Counted from the stretch's first letter, positions 1 through 8,680 are shown. The stretch: 37,514 nt of DNA from Fibrobacterota bacterium (GCA_003164335.1 PLTF01000163.1:2647-40160); one strand, 5' to 3'. Notes: generated by a model not told the origin, from the sequence alone. Numbers and translations are program-made.

Positions 1-33
1 TCCCGCAACGCTCACATTAGGTAGATAAAACAT
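1..33. repeat. Dispersed inverted repeat, copy 1 (cut by window edge)
   Basis: This segment matches the reverse complement of 20188-20220 at 29 of 33 positions, with the first 15 bases (TCCCGCAACGCTCAC) identical. It lies upstream of flgI and may extend beyond the left edge of the window. The function is unknown; it looks like one end of a short dispersed intergenic repeat. Confidence 0.55.
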
Positions 34-109
34 GAAATAAAACGTTTCGAATCTACCTTATTTGCCGTTTATGTGTTTTCAATCTATTCAAAAAGAAAAG
101 AATAATCAC

Positions 110-1255
110 ATGAAAAAGATCCTTCATCCCTCCCTCTTTTTAATTTTCCTCCTAACCTGCATATCCGTCCACGCCCAGGAAGGGGTCCGGATAAAGGACG
201 TCGCAAATATAAGCGGTATGGAGGACGTGCAGCTCTTCGGCTATGGTCTGGTGATGGGCCTCGACAACACCGGCGACGAGAACCAGACCGTTTTCACCCA
301 GCAGACCGTCATCAATATGTTGAAGAATGTCGGCGTCACCATTCCCAACCAGACGCTCTACATGCGCAATGTGGCCGCGGTAATGGTCATCGGCACCCTG
401 GCGCCCTACAAGCGGAAAGGGACGAAATTCGATGTGATCGTTTCATCCATGGGTGATGCAACCAGCCTCGACGGCGGAGCTCTGATTCTGACCCCGCTTC
501 AGGGACCCGACGGCGCGATCTACGCTTCGGCGCAAGGACCGCTTTCGCTCGACGGAAATAATATCCGCGAGACCAGGCAGTTTCGTACCGGGAACCGCCA
601 CTCATTGACCGGGCGTATCCCGGATGGGGCCATTGTGCAGCGTGAATACGCCTTCAACCTGCTCAACGGGAACGATCTCTCGCTCTCGCTCTGTAACCCG
701 GATTTCTCATCCGCGGTTTCCATGGCAAAATCGATTAACAAGGCTTTTCCGCCACTGGTCGCCGGGGCAACGCCGATCGCCCAGGCGCTCGATGCTGCAA
801 CCGTATCGATCAATTACCCTGCGATTGCGCAGAGTCCTGCCCTGGCAGGCGCCGGAATGGTGGGATTCATTGCCAGGGTTGAAAATCTCACCTTCGAAGT
901 CTCCTCGCAGGCCAAGGTTGTCGTGAATGAGAGGACCGGAACCATCGTTGCCGGCGGCGCGGTGCGGATCTCCCAGGTGGCGGTCAGCCATGGAGGGATC
1001 AAGGTCGAGATCACCTCGGCGCCTCAGGAGGTAGAGCCTCATCCCTTCGTCATGGGCGAACAGAAGCAAACCGGTACCCCGGACATGGTAACCGAGAAGA
1101 AGGCCCCGGAAATGCTGGTGCTTGGTGCTACGACGACGGTATCGGATCTTGCCCAGGCACTGAACTCACTTGGTGTGGCTCCGCAGGACGTAATTGCGAT
1201 ACTCCAGGCAATTAAAGAAGCAGGAGCGTTACAGGCGCAGTTGGTGATTTTATAG
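110..1255 (+). CDS. flgI: Flagellar P-ring protein FlgI
   Basis: FlgI forms the periplasmic P-ring, the bushing around the flagellar rod in diderm bacteria. The 381-residue protein has the usual family length. It starts with a Sec signal peptide (about residues 1-22, ending VHA before QEG), followed by the conserved RIKDVANISG and GYGLVMGLDNTGD segments typical of FlgI, and ends in the usual C-terminal helical region rich in Ala, Leu and Gln. The ATG at 110 was chosen over an upstream TTG at 62 because it directly precedes the signal peptide. No flagellar gene follows it, and a repeat rather than flgH lies directly upstream, so within this window it looks monocistronic. Its presence implies a motile, two-membrane organism. 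Confidence 0.95.
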   Translation: MKKILHPSLFLIFLLTCISVHAQEGVRIKDVANISGMEDVQLFGYGLVMGLDNTGDENQTVFTQQTVINMLKNVGVTIPNQTLYMRNVAAVMVIGTLAPYKRKGTKFDVIVSSMGDATSLDGGALILTPLQGPDGAIYASAQGPLSLDGNNIRETRQFRTGNRHSLTGRIPDGAIVQREYAFNLLNGNDLSLSLCNPDFSSAVSMAKSINKAFPPLVAGATPIAQALDAATVSINYPAIAQSPALAGAGMVGFIARVENLTFEVSSQAKVVVNERTGTIVAGGAVRISQVAVSHGGIKVEITSAPQEVEPHPFVMGEQKQTGTPDMVTEKKAPEMLVLGATTTVSDLAQALNSLGVAPQDVIAILQAIKEAGALQAQLVIL

Positions 1256-1273
1256 GGAAAAGGTTACTGCTCA

Positions 1274-1305
1274 GGTGGGGGAACCGCTCAGGCGGTTCCC
1301 CCGCC
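1274..1305. repeat. REP-like hairpin, family 1, copy A
   Basis: The arms GGTGGGGGAACCGC (1274-1287) and GCGGTTCCCCCGCC (1292-1305) pair around a TCAG loop with one mismatch. It starts 18 bases after the flgI stop codon. It is preceded by GGTTACTGCT, also found before copy B at 6096. It has no following T-run, so it is not a textbook intrinsic terminator, although it could shield or end the flgI transcript. Confidence 0.75.
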
Positions 1306-1424
1306 AGGAAGGCTGACGCTTTTCCTATCTACTAACCCACCACCAACGTTAGCACTCATTACTTCGACATTCCTTCAAATATTCCCCCGGAAAAGTATAT
1401 TTAGTCTGCCTCGATAAAAAATCC

Positions 1425-3332
1425 ATGATCACCCTTGATGCCATTTCCAAATATTTCGGCGGGAATCCGCTCTTCGAAGACGTCTCCCTGGCGATTCACG
1501 ACAAGGGGCGGACCGGTCTCATCGGGGTTAACGGCTCCGGGAAGACCACGCTGCTGCGCATGCTTGCAGGCGAAGACGCACCCGACCACGGGTCCATCGG
1601 CAAGCCGACCGGGTTTACCATTGGCTACCTTCCCCAGGAGGTGGAGCTCTTCGACGAGCTGACGCCGATGGCGATCGTGCTGCAGCCCTTTGCACACCTG
1701 ATGGATTATGAAAAGAAGTTCGATGAGCTCGGCAAACTGGCTGAAAACGAAGATTCGATGCGTCAGCTCGCCGACCTGCACCATGCGGTCGAGTTCCACG
1801 ACGTCTACTCGCTCGAATCCCGTGCCGAGGCGATACTGTCCGGTCTCGGGGTTCCGCAGGACAAGTGGCGAGGACCGCTGACCTCCCTCTCCGGCGGGTA
1901 CCGGATGCGCGTGGTCCTCGGGAAGCTGCTGCTTCAGTCGCCCGATTTCCTGCTTCTCGACGAGCCGACAAACCACCTCGATATGGATTCGCTGGTCTGG
2001 CTCGAAAAATTCCTCATGCGATACAAGGGCGGCATGCTCATCGTGAGCCATGACCGCGATTTCCTGAACCGCATGACCGGTTTTACCGCCGAGATCCGCA
2101 ACCGGTCGATGATCATTTACCGGGGCAACTATGATGCCTACATCGCCATGCGCGCCCAGCTCCTCGAAACCCAGGCGAACCATGCCCGCCGGCTCCAGGA
2201 CCAGATCGACCAGAAGGAGCGCTTTGTCGAGCGGTTCAAGGCCAAGAACACCAAAGCCACCGCGGCGGCCTCGCGCATGAAGCAGATCGAGAAGCTCAAG
2301 GAGCTCATGCCGGAGGTTGAACGGGGAACCGATACTATTGAGTTTACCTTTCCCGAAACGATCCAATCCGGCGGCGTGCCGCTCAAGCTGCGGGATGTTG
2401 CCATGCGGTACGGCGAGGCCGAGGTATTCCGCGGCCTCACTATTGAGGTCAGGCGCGGCGACCGCATAGCTATCGTCGGGCCGAACGGTTCGGGCAAGTC
2501 CACGCTCCTCAAGCTCATGGCCGGCCTGCTTCCGGCATCGACGGGCACCTTCGAGGCCGGGTACAACGTCATAATCCGGTATTTCGGCCAGCACCAGCTC
2601 GAACAGCTCGATCTGGATCGGACGCTCTACGAAACGGTTGCCGCAACTGCGGCCCGCACCGAAAAGTCCTTCATTCGCAATGTACTCGGCGCATTCCTCT
2701 TTTCCGGGGACGATGTTGACAAAAAGGTGCGGGTGCTCTCCGGCGGCGAAAAATCGCGGCTCGTACTCGCCACCATGATGGCGAGTCCCGGCAATACGCT
2801 TCTCCTCGATGAGCCGACCAACCATCTCGACCTCAACTCCATAGAAACGCTCGCGCATGCCCTGGAAAATTTTCCCGGAACCATTGTCATGGTTTCGCAT
2901 GACGATTATTTCGTATCCCGCATCGCCGACAGGATCATCGAAATGCGACCGGGGCTCATCCGCGATTTTCCCGGCAATCTTTCCGACTATCGTTCGTACA
3001 TCGAATCCGGGATGTGGTCAACCGGCGGACCGGCCCCGGCTGCCGACTCCCCGGAGCGGACCGAACAAGCTGAGAAAGAGGCGAGGATCCGGAAACGCGA
3101 CGACCGGAAAAAGCTCCAGCGGGCGGTTGAGAAGTGCGAAAAGGATATCGAGGCATGCGAGGGTGAGATTGCCGGACTCAAAGCGGATCTCAACAATACC
3201 GCCTTCGCTTCAAATCATGCGAAGCTCCACCAGCTCTCCAGGACTATCGAATCGAAGGAACTGGAGCTCATGGGACTCATGGATTCCTGGGAGAGGAAAC
3301 ACGGCGATTTGCAGGCAATGGGCAGCGATTAG
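1425..3332 (+). CDS. ABC-F family ATPase (translation factor type)
   Basis: ABC-F proteins are soluble twin-ATPase factors that bind the ribosomal E site and rescue or protect translation; they are not transporters. This 635-residue protein has two ABC domains. The first has Walker A GVNGSGKT (residues 34-41) and signature LSGGY. The second has GPNGSGKST and LSGGEKSR, and each has a Walker B ending in LLLDEPTNHLD. A linker rich in Lys, Glu and Arg joins them. The C-terminal 90 residues are strongly charged and predicted coiled coil, as in Uup/YheS/YdiF-type members. No membrane segment is present. The exact subfamily cannot be settled by eye. It is followed after 26 bases by a radical SAM gene, so the two may be co-transcribed. 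Confidence 0.9.
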   Translation: MITLDAISKYFGGNPLFEDVSLAIHDKGRTGLIGVNGSGKTTLLRMLAGEDAPDHGSIGKPTGFTIGYLPQEVELFDELTPMAIVLQPFAHLMDYEKKFDELGKLAENEDSMRQLADLHHAVEFHDVYSLESRAEAILSGLGVPQDKWRGPLTSLSGGYRMRVVLGKLLLQSPDFLLLDEPTNHLDMDSLVWLEKFLMRYKGGMLIVSHDRDFLNRMTGFTAEIRNRSMIIYRGNYDAYIAMRAQLLETQANHARRLQDQIDQKERFVERFKAKNTKATAAASRMKQIEKLKELMPEVERGTDTIEFTFPETIQSGGVPLKLRDVAMRYGEAEVFRGLTIEVRRGDRIAIVGPNGSGKSTLLKLMAGLLPASTGTFEAGYNVIIRYFGQHQLEQLDLDRTLYETVAATAARTEKSFIRNVLGAFLFSGDDVDKKVRVLSGGEKSRLVLATMMASPGNTLLLDEPTNHLDLNSIETLAHALENFPGTIVMVSHDDYFVSRIADRIIEMRPGLIRDFPGNLSDYRSYIESGMWSTGGPAPAADSPERTEQAEKEARIRKRDDRKKLQRAVEKCEKDIEACEGEIAGLKADLNNTAFASNHAKLHQLSRTIESKELELMGLMDSWERKHGDLQAMGSD

Positions 3333-3358
3333 GCGCCGGTAAGGTATTTTCATTAAAT

Positions 3359-4573
3359 ATGGCAAAATTCCGTGGAAAAGCATTGTTACCCTGGCCGTTT
3401 GTCCGGCGGCATGTAATCCCCCAACTCGTTTCGGACAGCGGCTCCTGGCACATGGTGGGCCAGCAGTTTCGCAAGTATCTCAAGCCGCATGACCCCGTAG
3501 CGGACCTCAAGGTCGGTCAGATCTCTCTTCGTGTCAATGAGGTATGTAACCTTCGCTGCTCCTCATGCGGCCAATGGGGCGAGAATGGTCACCTGCGGCG
3601 CAAGCTTGAAAGCGGCGGCCGGTTCGAGCAGCTCGATTTTGAAGTCGTGAAAAAAATCGTCGCGGCTACGGCGCGCGATAAGCCTTTTTATTATGTATGG
3701 GGCGGTGAACCGACGATGTGGCGCCCCTTGCTCCCGCTCTTCGAGGAGCTTGCCGCGCACAAATTAAAGGGATCGATCGTTTCGAACGCGCAGGACCTCG
3801 ACCGGATTCTTGAAGACCTTATCCGGCTCGGCTCTCTTTCGGTCCTCTTCCTGAGCATTGACGGTTGGGACAGCGCCTCCCAGAACCTCATGCGGTCGCC
3901 GGCGCGCGGGGGCAAGTCCGACAACTTCGAAAAGACCCTGGCGGTCATACAGAAAACCGACGAAATGAAGAAACGGCTTGGTCTGCGCTTCCCGCTTATC
4001 GTTCCAATATCCGTCATTTCAAATCATAATTACATGCACCTCGCGGATATTCATCGGCTCATGCTCACCACCGCACAACTGCATCCCTATTATTTCGGCT
4101 GGTTTATTCCCGAGGAGCGCGCGGCGCTGCATGAAAAGGTGTTTGAGGAGCGCTTCGGCTATGCGCCGAAAAACCATCGCGGCTACCTGAAGTCGTGCTT
4201 CAATGAGGTCGATTCTGCAGTGACAGCGGAGCAGATCCGGCTTATCCGGGAGATGTCCGCGGGGCCGGGTTCCCTGTGTATTCCGCAGTTCCTGCCCGAT
4301 ATCGAGTCCGAGCCCGATATTGCCCGCTACTACAATGACCACTCCTGGCATTGCGGGTACCCCAACTGCGAGAGTATTTACTTTATAGCCGAGGTCTCGC
4401 CCGATGGCCGCGTGACTCCCTGCCGCGACTACCAGGACTATACCTGCGGGAATATCAACGAGCAACCTTTTTACGAGATCTGGAACGGCGACAAGTTCAA
4501 GAAGTTCCGGACCGAGATGAAAAAAGGGCTTATGCCGGTATGCACTAGGTGCTGCGGATTACAGGGGTTCTAG
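3359..4573 (+). CDS. Radical SAM protein with SPASM-like C-terminal domain, substrate unknown
   Basis: The enzyme should cleave S-adenosylmethionine with a [4Fe-4S] cluster to start radical chemistry. The cluster motif CNLRCSSC (C63, C67, C70) fits CX3CX2C, and WGGEPTMW follows the usual SAM-binding GGEP pattern. The C-terminal part has further cysteines (HCGYPNC, VTPCRDY, CGNI and CTRCC near the end), the layout of a SPASM or twitch domain that holds auxiliary Fe-S clusters. SPASM proteins often modify peptides or enzymes, but no small precursor peptide gene was seen next to it. The gene lies 26 bases behind the ABC-F gene and converges with nth, overlapping it by 4 bases. The substrate is unknown. 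Confidence 0.85.
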   Translation: MAKFRGKALLPWPFVRRHVIPQLVSDSGSWHMVGQQFRKYLKPHDPVADLKVGQISLRVNEVCNLRCSSCGQWGENGHLRRKLESGGRFEQLDFEVVKKIVAATARDKPFYYVWGGEPTMWRPLLPLFEELAAHKLKGSIVSNAQDLDRILEDLIRLGSLSVLFLSIDGWDSASQNLMRSPARGGKSDNFEKTLAVIQKTDEMKKRLGLRFPLIVPISVISNHNYMHLADIHRLMLTTAQLHPYYFGWFIPEERAALHEKVFEERFGYAPKNHRGYLKSCFNEVDSAVTAEQIRLIREMSAGPGSLCIPQFLPDIESEPDIARYYNDHSWHCGYPNCESIYFIAEVSPDGRVTPCRDYQDYTCGNINEQPFYEIWNGDKFKKFRTEMKKGLMPVCTRCCGLQGF

Positions 4574-5244
4574 GGTTGTCGTTCAAACTTCGTCTTTACT
4601 CCCACCCTCCCGCAATACTTAAAAATCGGGCAGCGGTCGCACCTCGGGTTTATCGGGAAGCAGGTGTGCTGTCCGAAGGATACAAAATAGGAGTTGAAGG
4701 TCGTCCAGTACCTTACCGGCAGGTGCTCGCGTAAAATTCCCTCGGTTTCAAGCGGCGATTTCGACTCAAGGAAGCCGAGGCGGTTGAAAATGCGGTGGAC
4801 GTGCACGTCAACGCATACGGCAGGCTTGTTGAACGCTACCGCTGTTACCAGATTTGCGGTTTTCCGTCCGACGCCCGGCAGGACGATGAGTTCTTCGACT
4901 GTGGACGGGATTTTGCCGCTGAACTCCTTCTTCAGCAGTGCCGGCCAGAGCTTCAGGTTGCGCGCCTTTTCATGGTAAAAACCAACCGGGTAGATGAGCT
5001 TTTCGAGGTCAGCGGTGCTCAGCTTGTCCAGATCGTCAAGGGTTGTCACCACGCTGAAAAGTCTTCGGGCGGCGGCGGCGGTGGTCTGGTCCTTGGTTCG
5101 CGCACTGAGCATAGTGGCGACCAGGACTTTGAAAGGATCGCTCGTCTGTGCCTTTATAAGGTCGACGACCGGAACACGGTTTAAACCGAACTCCGTTTTG
5201 AGCAGGGCGTAAACGCGACTTATCGAGGGGCTGTAGCGATCCAT
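4570..5244 (-). CDS. nth: Endonuclease III (DNA glycosylase/AP lyase)
   Basis: Nth removes oxidised pyrimidines from DNA and nicks the abasic site in base excision repair. The 224-residue protein has the helix-hairpin-helix LPGVGRKTA with catalytic Lys128, the catalytic Asp146 in VDVHVHR, and a C-terminal [4Fe-4S] cluster loop with C195, C202, C205 and C211 (CX6CX2CX5C). Length matches the family. It starts with ATG and lies 36 bases downstream of the DUF2461 gene on the same strand, so the two may share a transcript. Its 3' end overlaps the convergent radical SAM gene by 4 bases. Confidence 0.96.
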   Translation of the reverse strand: MDRYSPSISRVYALLKTEFGLNRVPVVDLIKAQTSDPFKVLVATMLSARTKDQTTAAAARRLFSVVTTLDDLDKLSTADLEKLIYPVGFYHEKARNLKLWPALLKKEFSGKIPSTVEELIVLPGVGRKTANLVTAVAFNKPAVCVDVHVHRIFNRLGFLESKSPLETEGILREHLPVRYWTTFNSYFVSFGQHTCFPINPRCDRCPIFKYCGRVGVKTKFERQP

Positions 5245-5280
5245 TCGGTTATTGAAAATAATTTGGTATGCAGATCATAA

Positions 5281-5979
5281 TCAGCCGGTTTTCAAATCCC
5301 GCAAAAAGCGATAAAATCCCGCCAGTTTTCCGAAGCACACTTCCAGGTCTGAGACGAGCGCCTCGCTGAAAACAAGATCATCGATTTCCCGATTGGCAAC
5401 CAGGTAGAGCTCTTTTTTCTGATAGATCCGCTGAAACTCTTCGGGGATTGCCGGATTAAGGGCCCGCTTGTAGGCCCGACCCTCAATGGTCATTCCCGGA
5501 ATTTTTTCGATTGCGGCAAGCTGCTTACGGACCAGTGCCGGCTTATTTTCGATGACCTGCCGCAGGGAGTCCATCGTGTTCCGCGAAACATCATAGTAGC
5601 CCATGCCGAACCGATAGAGATCGGGCGAGACCTCAAAATAAAAAGCAGGGGAGTCCTGCCACTCTTCGATACGGCGCTTGAAGGTCAGCCACATCGACCT
5701 TTTGTAGAGCGACTTATCCCGCGAAAAGCGGATATCCCGATGGATCCGTGAAACGACCCGCATAGGATTCGTTTCCATGGCCGGGTCGATCTCGGAAATG
5801 ACCGGGGAGAGTGCGGCCGCCAGGCTGCGGAATGGGTGAAGCACGTGCTGTTCATAAACCTCGCGATGCTCTTCGAACCAGGTCTTGCTGTTGTGCCCGT
5901 GGACCTGATCGAGAAAATCGATAGTTTCTTTGGTAAATCCTGAAAATTGGGATACGGCGGGAGGGGTGAGGGTTGGCAC
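5281..5979 (-). CDS. DUF2461 family protein (TIGR02453)
   Basis: The 232-residue soluble protein matches the DUF2461 family by its conserved segments: an N-terminal FL..VHGHNSKTWFEEHRE, then PMRVVSRIHRDIRFSRDKSLYK, then a hydrophobic segment ending in FYFEVSPD and the G.GYYDVSRNTMDSLRQ stretch. The function of this widespread family is not established. The start is a GTG at 5979, supported by AGGAG nine bases upstream; no ATG lies in a better position. It is the first gene of a probable two-gene minus-strand unit with nth. Confidence 0.85.
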   Translation of the reverse strand: MPTLTPPAVSQFSGFTKETIDFLDQVHGHNSKTWFEEHREVYEQHVLHPFRSLAAALSPVISEIDPAMETNPMRVVSRIHRDIRFSRDKSLYKRSMWLTFKRRIEEWQDSPAFYFEVSPDLYRFGMGYYDVSRNTMDSLRQVIENKPALVRKQLAAIEKIPGMTIEGRAYKRALNPAIPEEFQRIYQKKELYLVANREIDDLVFSEALVSDLEVCFGKLAGFYRFLRDLKTG

Positions 5980-6095
5980 GGGTCCGACTCCTATATCATG
6001 AATCTAATTGAGCGTTTTGGTAGAGCATATTCTCGAAGCGATATGCCCGGAGGTGCTTCGTGATAATAAAATAGCATTTTTTAGGTTACTGCTTT

Positions 6096-6129
6096 GGTGG
6101 GGGAACCCGCGTAGCGAGGTTCCCCCACC
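6096..6129. repeat. REP-like hairpin, family 1, copy B
   Basis: The 12-base arms GGTGGGGGAACC (6096-6107) and GGTTCCCCCACC (6118-6129) pair perfectly. The tail AAGAGCCTTTGATGTAA follows, shared with copy D. The element lies 34 bases beyond the stop codon of the minus-strand ubiA-like gene, and upstream of the DUF2461 gene. Confidence 0.8.
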
Positions 6130-6162
6130 AAGAGCCTTTGATGTAATCGTTATCTTTACTCT

Positions 6163-6954
6163 TTATCTTTTTATCAGCTGGTCCGCCGCCATCGCAACCA
6201 ACCCTAGTACCAGTTCCACTTTCAATATCGCCGACAGCAGAGGCAGGTTATCAATTTTCTTTCTCTGTGCCCACTGCGTCAGCCAGTACAAATGTAAAGG
6301 CGCCATGCCGATGAAACATACCAGCGCATAGATTCGACCGAACTGATGCAGCAGAACCGGCACCGGCAGGATCGCCAGGAAGAGGACGCTCAGGGCTATG
6401 ATGATAGTGTCAAAAGCTTTCGCAGGCAGCGCCGCCGTCGTTACTATTCCGGCAGCCGTGTCTCCCGGCTCATCCTGGAGGTCCTTGACGATCTCCCTGA
6501 GCACGTTTGCGAGAAACGCTGCCGCAGCCGGTACAAGGAGGCGGTAAAACGCGCTGCCGAGCAGGCCGCCGTAGACGAGCGGGTAGGCGACGAGGAGCGA
6601 AACGACGATGTTCCCGGCAAGGGGAGTCGCCTTGAGAAAGCGGGTGTACAGGACAAGTAAAGCGAGCGGAATGAGCGTGGCGATCAGGTGGGCAGGGGAG
6701 GCTATGGCTGCGAATCCGATGGAAAGAAGCGCCAGGGCCAGGGCGTACCTGCCCGCAGCGGCAAGGGTGAGTTCACCATTGGCGATGGGGCGGTCGGGGT
6801 GGCTTATCCGGTCGGTTGCCACATCGTGCCGGTCGTTGACAACGTTGCCGAAGGCGGTCGCCGTTGCGGCGGCAATACAAAGGAAAAGGAGCGAGCGGAG
6901 GGGGAGGAAGGACCTGCCGATCCAGTACCCGAGGCAGACCGCGGCAACCGCCAT
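6163..6954 (-). CDS. UbiA-family prenyltransferase, digeranylgeranylglyceryl-phosphate-synthase-like
   Basis: UbiA enzymes transfer polyprenyl groups inside the membrane. This very hydrophobic protein has the first Asp-rich motif NDRHDVATD (residues 40-48 from the ATG used here) followed by HPDRPIANG, and a second motif in REIVKDLQDEPGD (about 153-165). The segments FLKATPLAGNIVVSLL and FLANVLREIVKD resemble the DGGGP synthase branch, which adds the second geranylgeranyl chain in archaeal-type ether lipids; a quinone or other role is possible. The start is uncertain. The first ATG is at 6954, a TTG lies at 6969, and homology-like residues (TPYLKVARLKN) continue upstream to about 7005, where only CTG codons are in frame. 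It is divergent from lspA. Confidence 0.85.
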   Translation of the reverse strand: MAVAAVCLGYWIGRSFLPLRSLLFLCIAAATATAFGNVVNDRHDVATDRISHPDRPIANGELTLAAAGRYALALALLSIGFAAIASPAHLIATLIPLALLVLYTRFLKATPLAGNIVVSLLVAYPLVYGGLLGSAFYRLLVPAAAAFLANVLREIVKDLQDEPGDTAAGIVTTAALPAKAFDTIIIALSVLFLAILPVPVLLHQFGRIYALVCFIGMAPLHLYWLTQWAQRKKIDNLPLLSAILKVELVLGLVAMAADQLIKR

Positions 6955-7062
6955 TCCGGCATTTTTCAATCGGGCAACTTTGAGATAGGGGGTGAAGGGC
7001 GGCAGAGGTAGAACCCCGGAGTATTGTATTTTCAGACGATCAACCTGAGAAAGGAAAATACA

Positions 7063-7587
7063 TTGTCTAAGGAAATCAAGCATCCCTGGAGGCTCCTTGC
7101 CATTGTGACGGCGGTCGGGCTTCTCGCGGATTTGTGGACAAAGCATTCCGCCGCCCGGGCGCTTGCGGACGGTCACATCGTACACTGCCTCGGCGATGTC
7201 GTGCAGCTGGTGCTGGTTTTCAACAAGGTAGCGGTCTTCGGGATCGATCCCGCGCGGATCATGCACGGCTTTTCGGTAGGGAGGGTCTTCCCGTTCTTCA
7301 ACCTTATCGCCGCTGCGGTCCTCATTATTTACTACCGGTTTCTGAAGAGGACCGACCTCCTCCTGCACTGGTCCCTGGCGTTCATTCTTCCGGGCGCGCT
7401 CGGCAACCTGTCGGACCGGCTGCTGCACCCCGGCAGGGGAGTGGTTGATTTCATCATGGTAAACCTTGGTTTCCCCCCCTTCAATCCCTGGCCCATCTTC
7501 AATGTGGCGGACGCCTGGGTCACCATCGGCATCGCCCTCATGATTGCCAGTTTCCTGTTCGAAGGCAATCGCCGGAAGGAACCCTGA
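7063..7587 (+). CDS. lspA: Lipoprotein signal peptidase (signal peptidase II)
   Basis: LspA is an inner-membrane aspartyl protease that cuts signal peptides from prolipoproteins after lipid addition. The 174-residue protein has four hydrophobic segments and the two catalytic aspartates, Asp118 in GALGNLSDRL and Asp150 in FNVADAW. It also has the NKVAVFGI segment corresponding to the usual NxGAAFG. The TTG start at 7063 is preferred because GAAAGGAAA precedes it at good spacing and the length then fits the family. The organism has clear lipoprotein substrates in this window (CpoB and two unknown lipoproteins). It is followed after 47 bases by the rluD-type gene. Confidence 0.93.
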   Translation: MSKEIKHPWRLLAIVTAVGLLADLWTKHSAARALADGHIVHCLGDVVQLVLVFNKVAVFGIDPARIMHGFSVGRVFPFFNLIAAAVLIIYYRFLKRTDLLLHWSLAFILPGALGNLSDRLLHPGRGVVDFIMVNLGFPPFNPWPIFNVADAWVTIGIALMIASFLFEGNRRKEP

Positions 7588-7634
7588 ATGGTGCGGCCTC
7601 GCAGTCCTGAGGCGCTTTCCGGCCAGGTCAAGGC

Positions 7635-8636
7635 ATGAGCATGCAACCTGCAGCTTTCGAAGGCACCGTTCCGCCGGAGTCGGAGGGTGAGAGGCTCGAT
7701 GTCTGGCTCTCCCGCGCTGAAGGGTCGCCAACCCGTTCGCACCTCCAGAAGCTCATCGTCGCCGGTTCCGTTCTGGTAAACGGGCTGTCGGTGCGGAAGA
7801 ATTACCGCATTGCCGGAGGCGACCGCATAAGCATGACCGATACCGATGCAGAAGCTCCCGGGGAGCCGACTCCCGAGAACCTGCCGCTGTCGGTGCTGTA
7901 CGAGGATGACTACTGCCTTGCCATTGACAAGCCCGCGGGCATCGTGGTCCACCCGGGAAACGGCAACCGCACCGGCACCATCGTGAACGCCCTGCTGTAC
8001 CATATGGGAAAAAAACTCTCCGACGGGTCGCTTCCCGAGCGACCGGGCATCGTGCACCGGCTCGACAAGGAGACCTCCGGCGTGCTGCTCGTCGCAAAGA
8101 CCAATGGTGCCCATGCGGCGCTGGCCGCGGCCTTTGCCGCGCGGTCGGTGAAAAAAGAGTACCTCGGTTTCTGCATCGGGTTGCCTTCCGACGCAGAGGG
8201 GGTCATCGACATTCCCCTGGCACGGAGCCGGAAGGATCCGGTCAAACGCGCCGCAGACCCGCACGGCAAGTCGGCGACCACCGAATTCCGCACTCTCTCG
8301 GCAAAATCCGGCATTTCGCTGGTTCTTTTCATGCCGCGGACCGGCAGGACGCACCAGATCCGTGTTCACTGCAGCAGCAGGGGCTTTCCCATCCTCGGCG
8401 ACACGCTCTACGGCGGGGGCTCAGGCCGATTGCTGCAGGTTGCGCCCCTCGACCGGCCATTGGCGGTAAAAATGCTCGGCTGCTTCGACCGCCATGCGCT
8501 CCATGCATGGAAAATCACCTTTCCCCATCCGTTTCTGGAAAAATCCGTTACAGTCACGGCTCCGCTGCCTGAGGATTTCCGGAGGGGATTGTTGCTTATG
8601 GGTGAAATTGACAGGTTTTCGGGCGATGTCAGCTGA
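7635..8636 (+). CDS. rluD: RluD-family 23S rRNA/tRNA pseudouridine synthase
   Basis: The enzyme isomerises uridine to pseudouridine in structured RNA, probably in 23S rRNA. The 333-residue protein has an N-terminal S4 RNA-binding domain (about residues 18-70, including RLDVWLSR and SGSVLVNG-like segments). It is followed by the synthase domain with YLAIDKPAGIVVHPG-type sequence, the catalytic motif HRLDKETSG (Asp144), and the late RTGRTHQIRVH and GFPILGDTLYG motifs. Length is typical for RluD. Which RluA-family member it is (RluA, C or D) cannot be proven by eye, but the S4 domain and length favour RluD. It lies close behind lspA, an arrangement also seen in other bacteria. Confidence 0.92.
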   Translation: MSMQPAAFEGTVPPESEGERLDVWLSRAEGSPTRSHLQKLIVAGSVLVNGLSVRKNYRIAGGDRISMTDTDAEAPGEPTPENLPLSVLYEDDYCLAIDKPAGIVVHPGNGNRTGTIVNALLYHMGKKLSDGSLPERPGIVHRLDKETSGVLLVAKTNGAHAALAAAFAARSVKKEYLGFCIGLPSDAEGVIDIPLARSRKDPVKRAADPHGKSATTEFRTLSAKSGISLVLFMPRTGRTHQIRVHCSSRGFPILGDTLYGGGSGRLLQVAPLDRPLAVKMLGCFDRHALHAWKITFPHPFLEKSVTVTAPLPEDFRRGLLLMGEIDRFSGDVS

Positions 8637-8680
8637 GTCCGATTTTTGCAAGTATATTTATTATAAGAAGAAGCGCAAGC

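Noticed and set aside
1401-2900. A 499-codon open frame on the minus strand opposite the ABC-F gene
   Set aside because: It mirrors a high-GC coding gene with strong ABC motifs on the plus strand; its translation has no recognisable domain and is rich in His, Arg, Gly and Glu as antisense frames are.
6955-7731. Extension of the UbiA-like minus-strand frame through lspA up to 7731
   Set aside because: The extra residues are low-complexity charged antisense sequence of lspA and rluD; membrane-protein character begins only near 7005.
8608-8636. TTGACA at 8608 as -35 box for the secreted-protein gene
   Set aside because: No acceptable -10 box lies 16-18 bases downstream (AGCTGA at 17), and it lies inside the rluD coding region.
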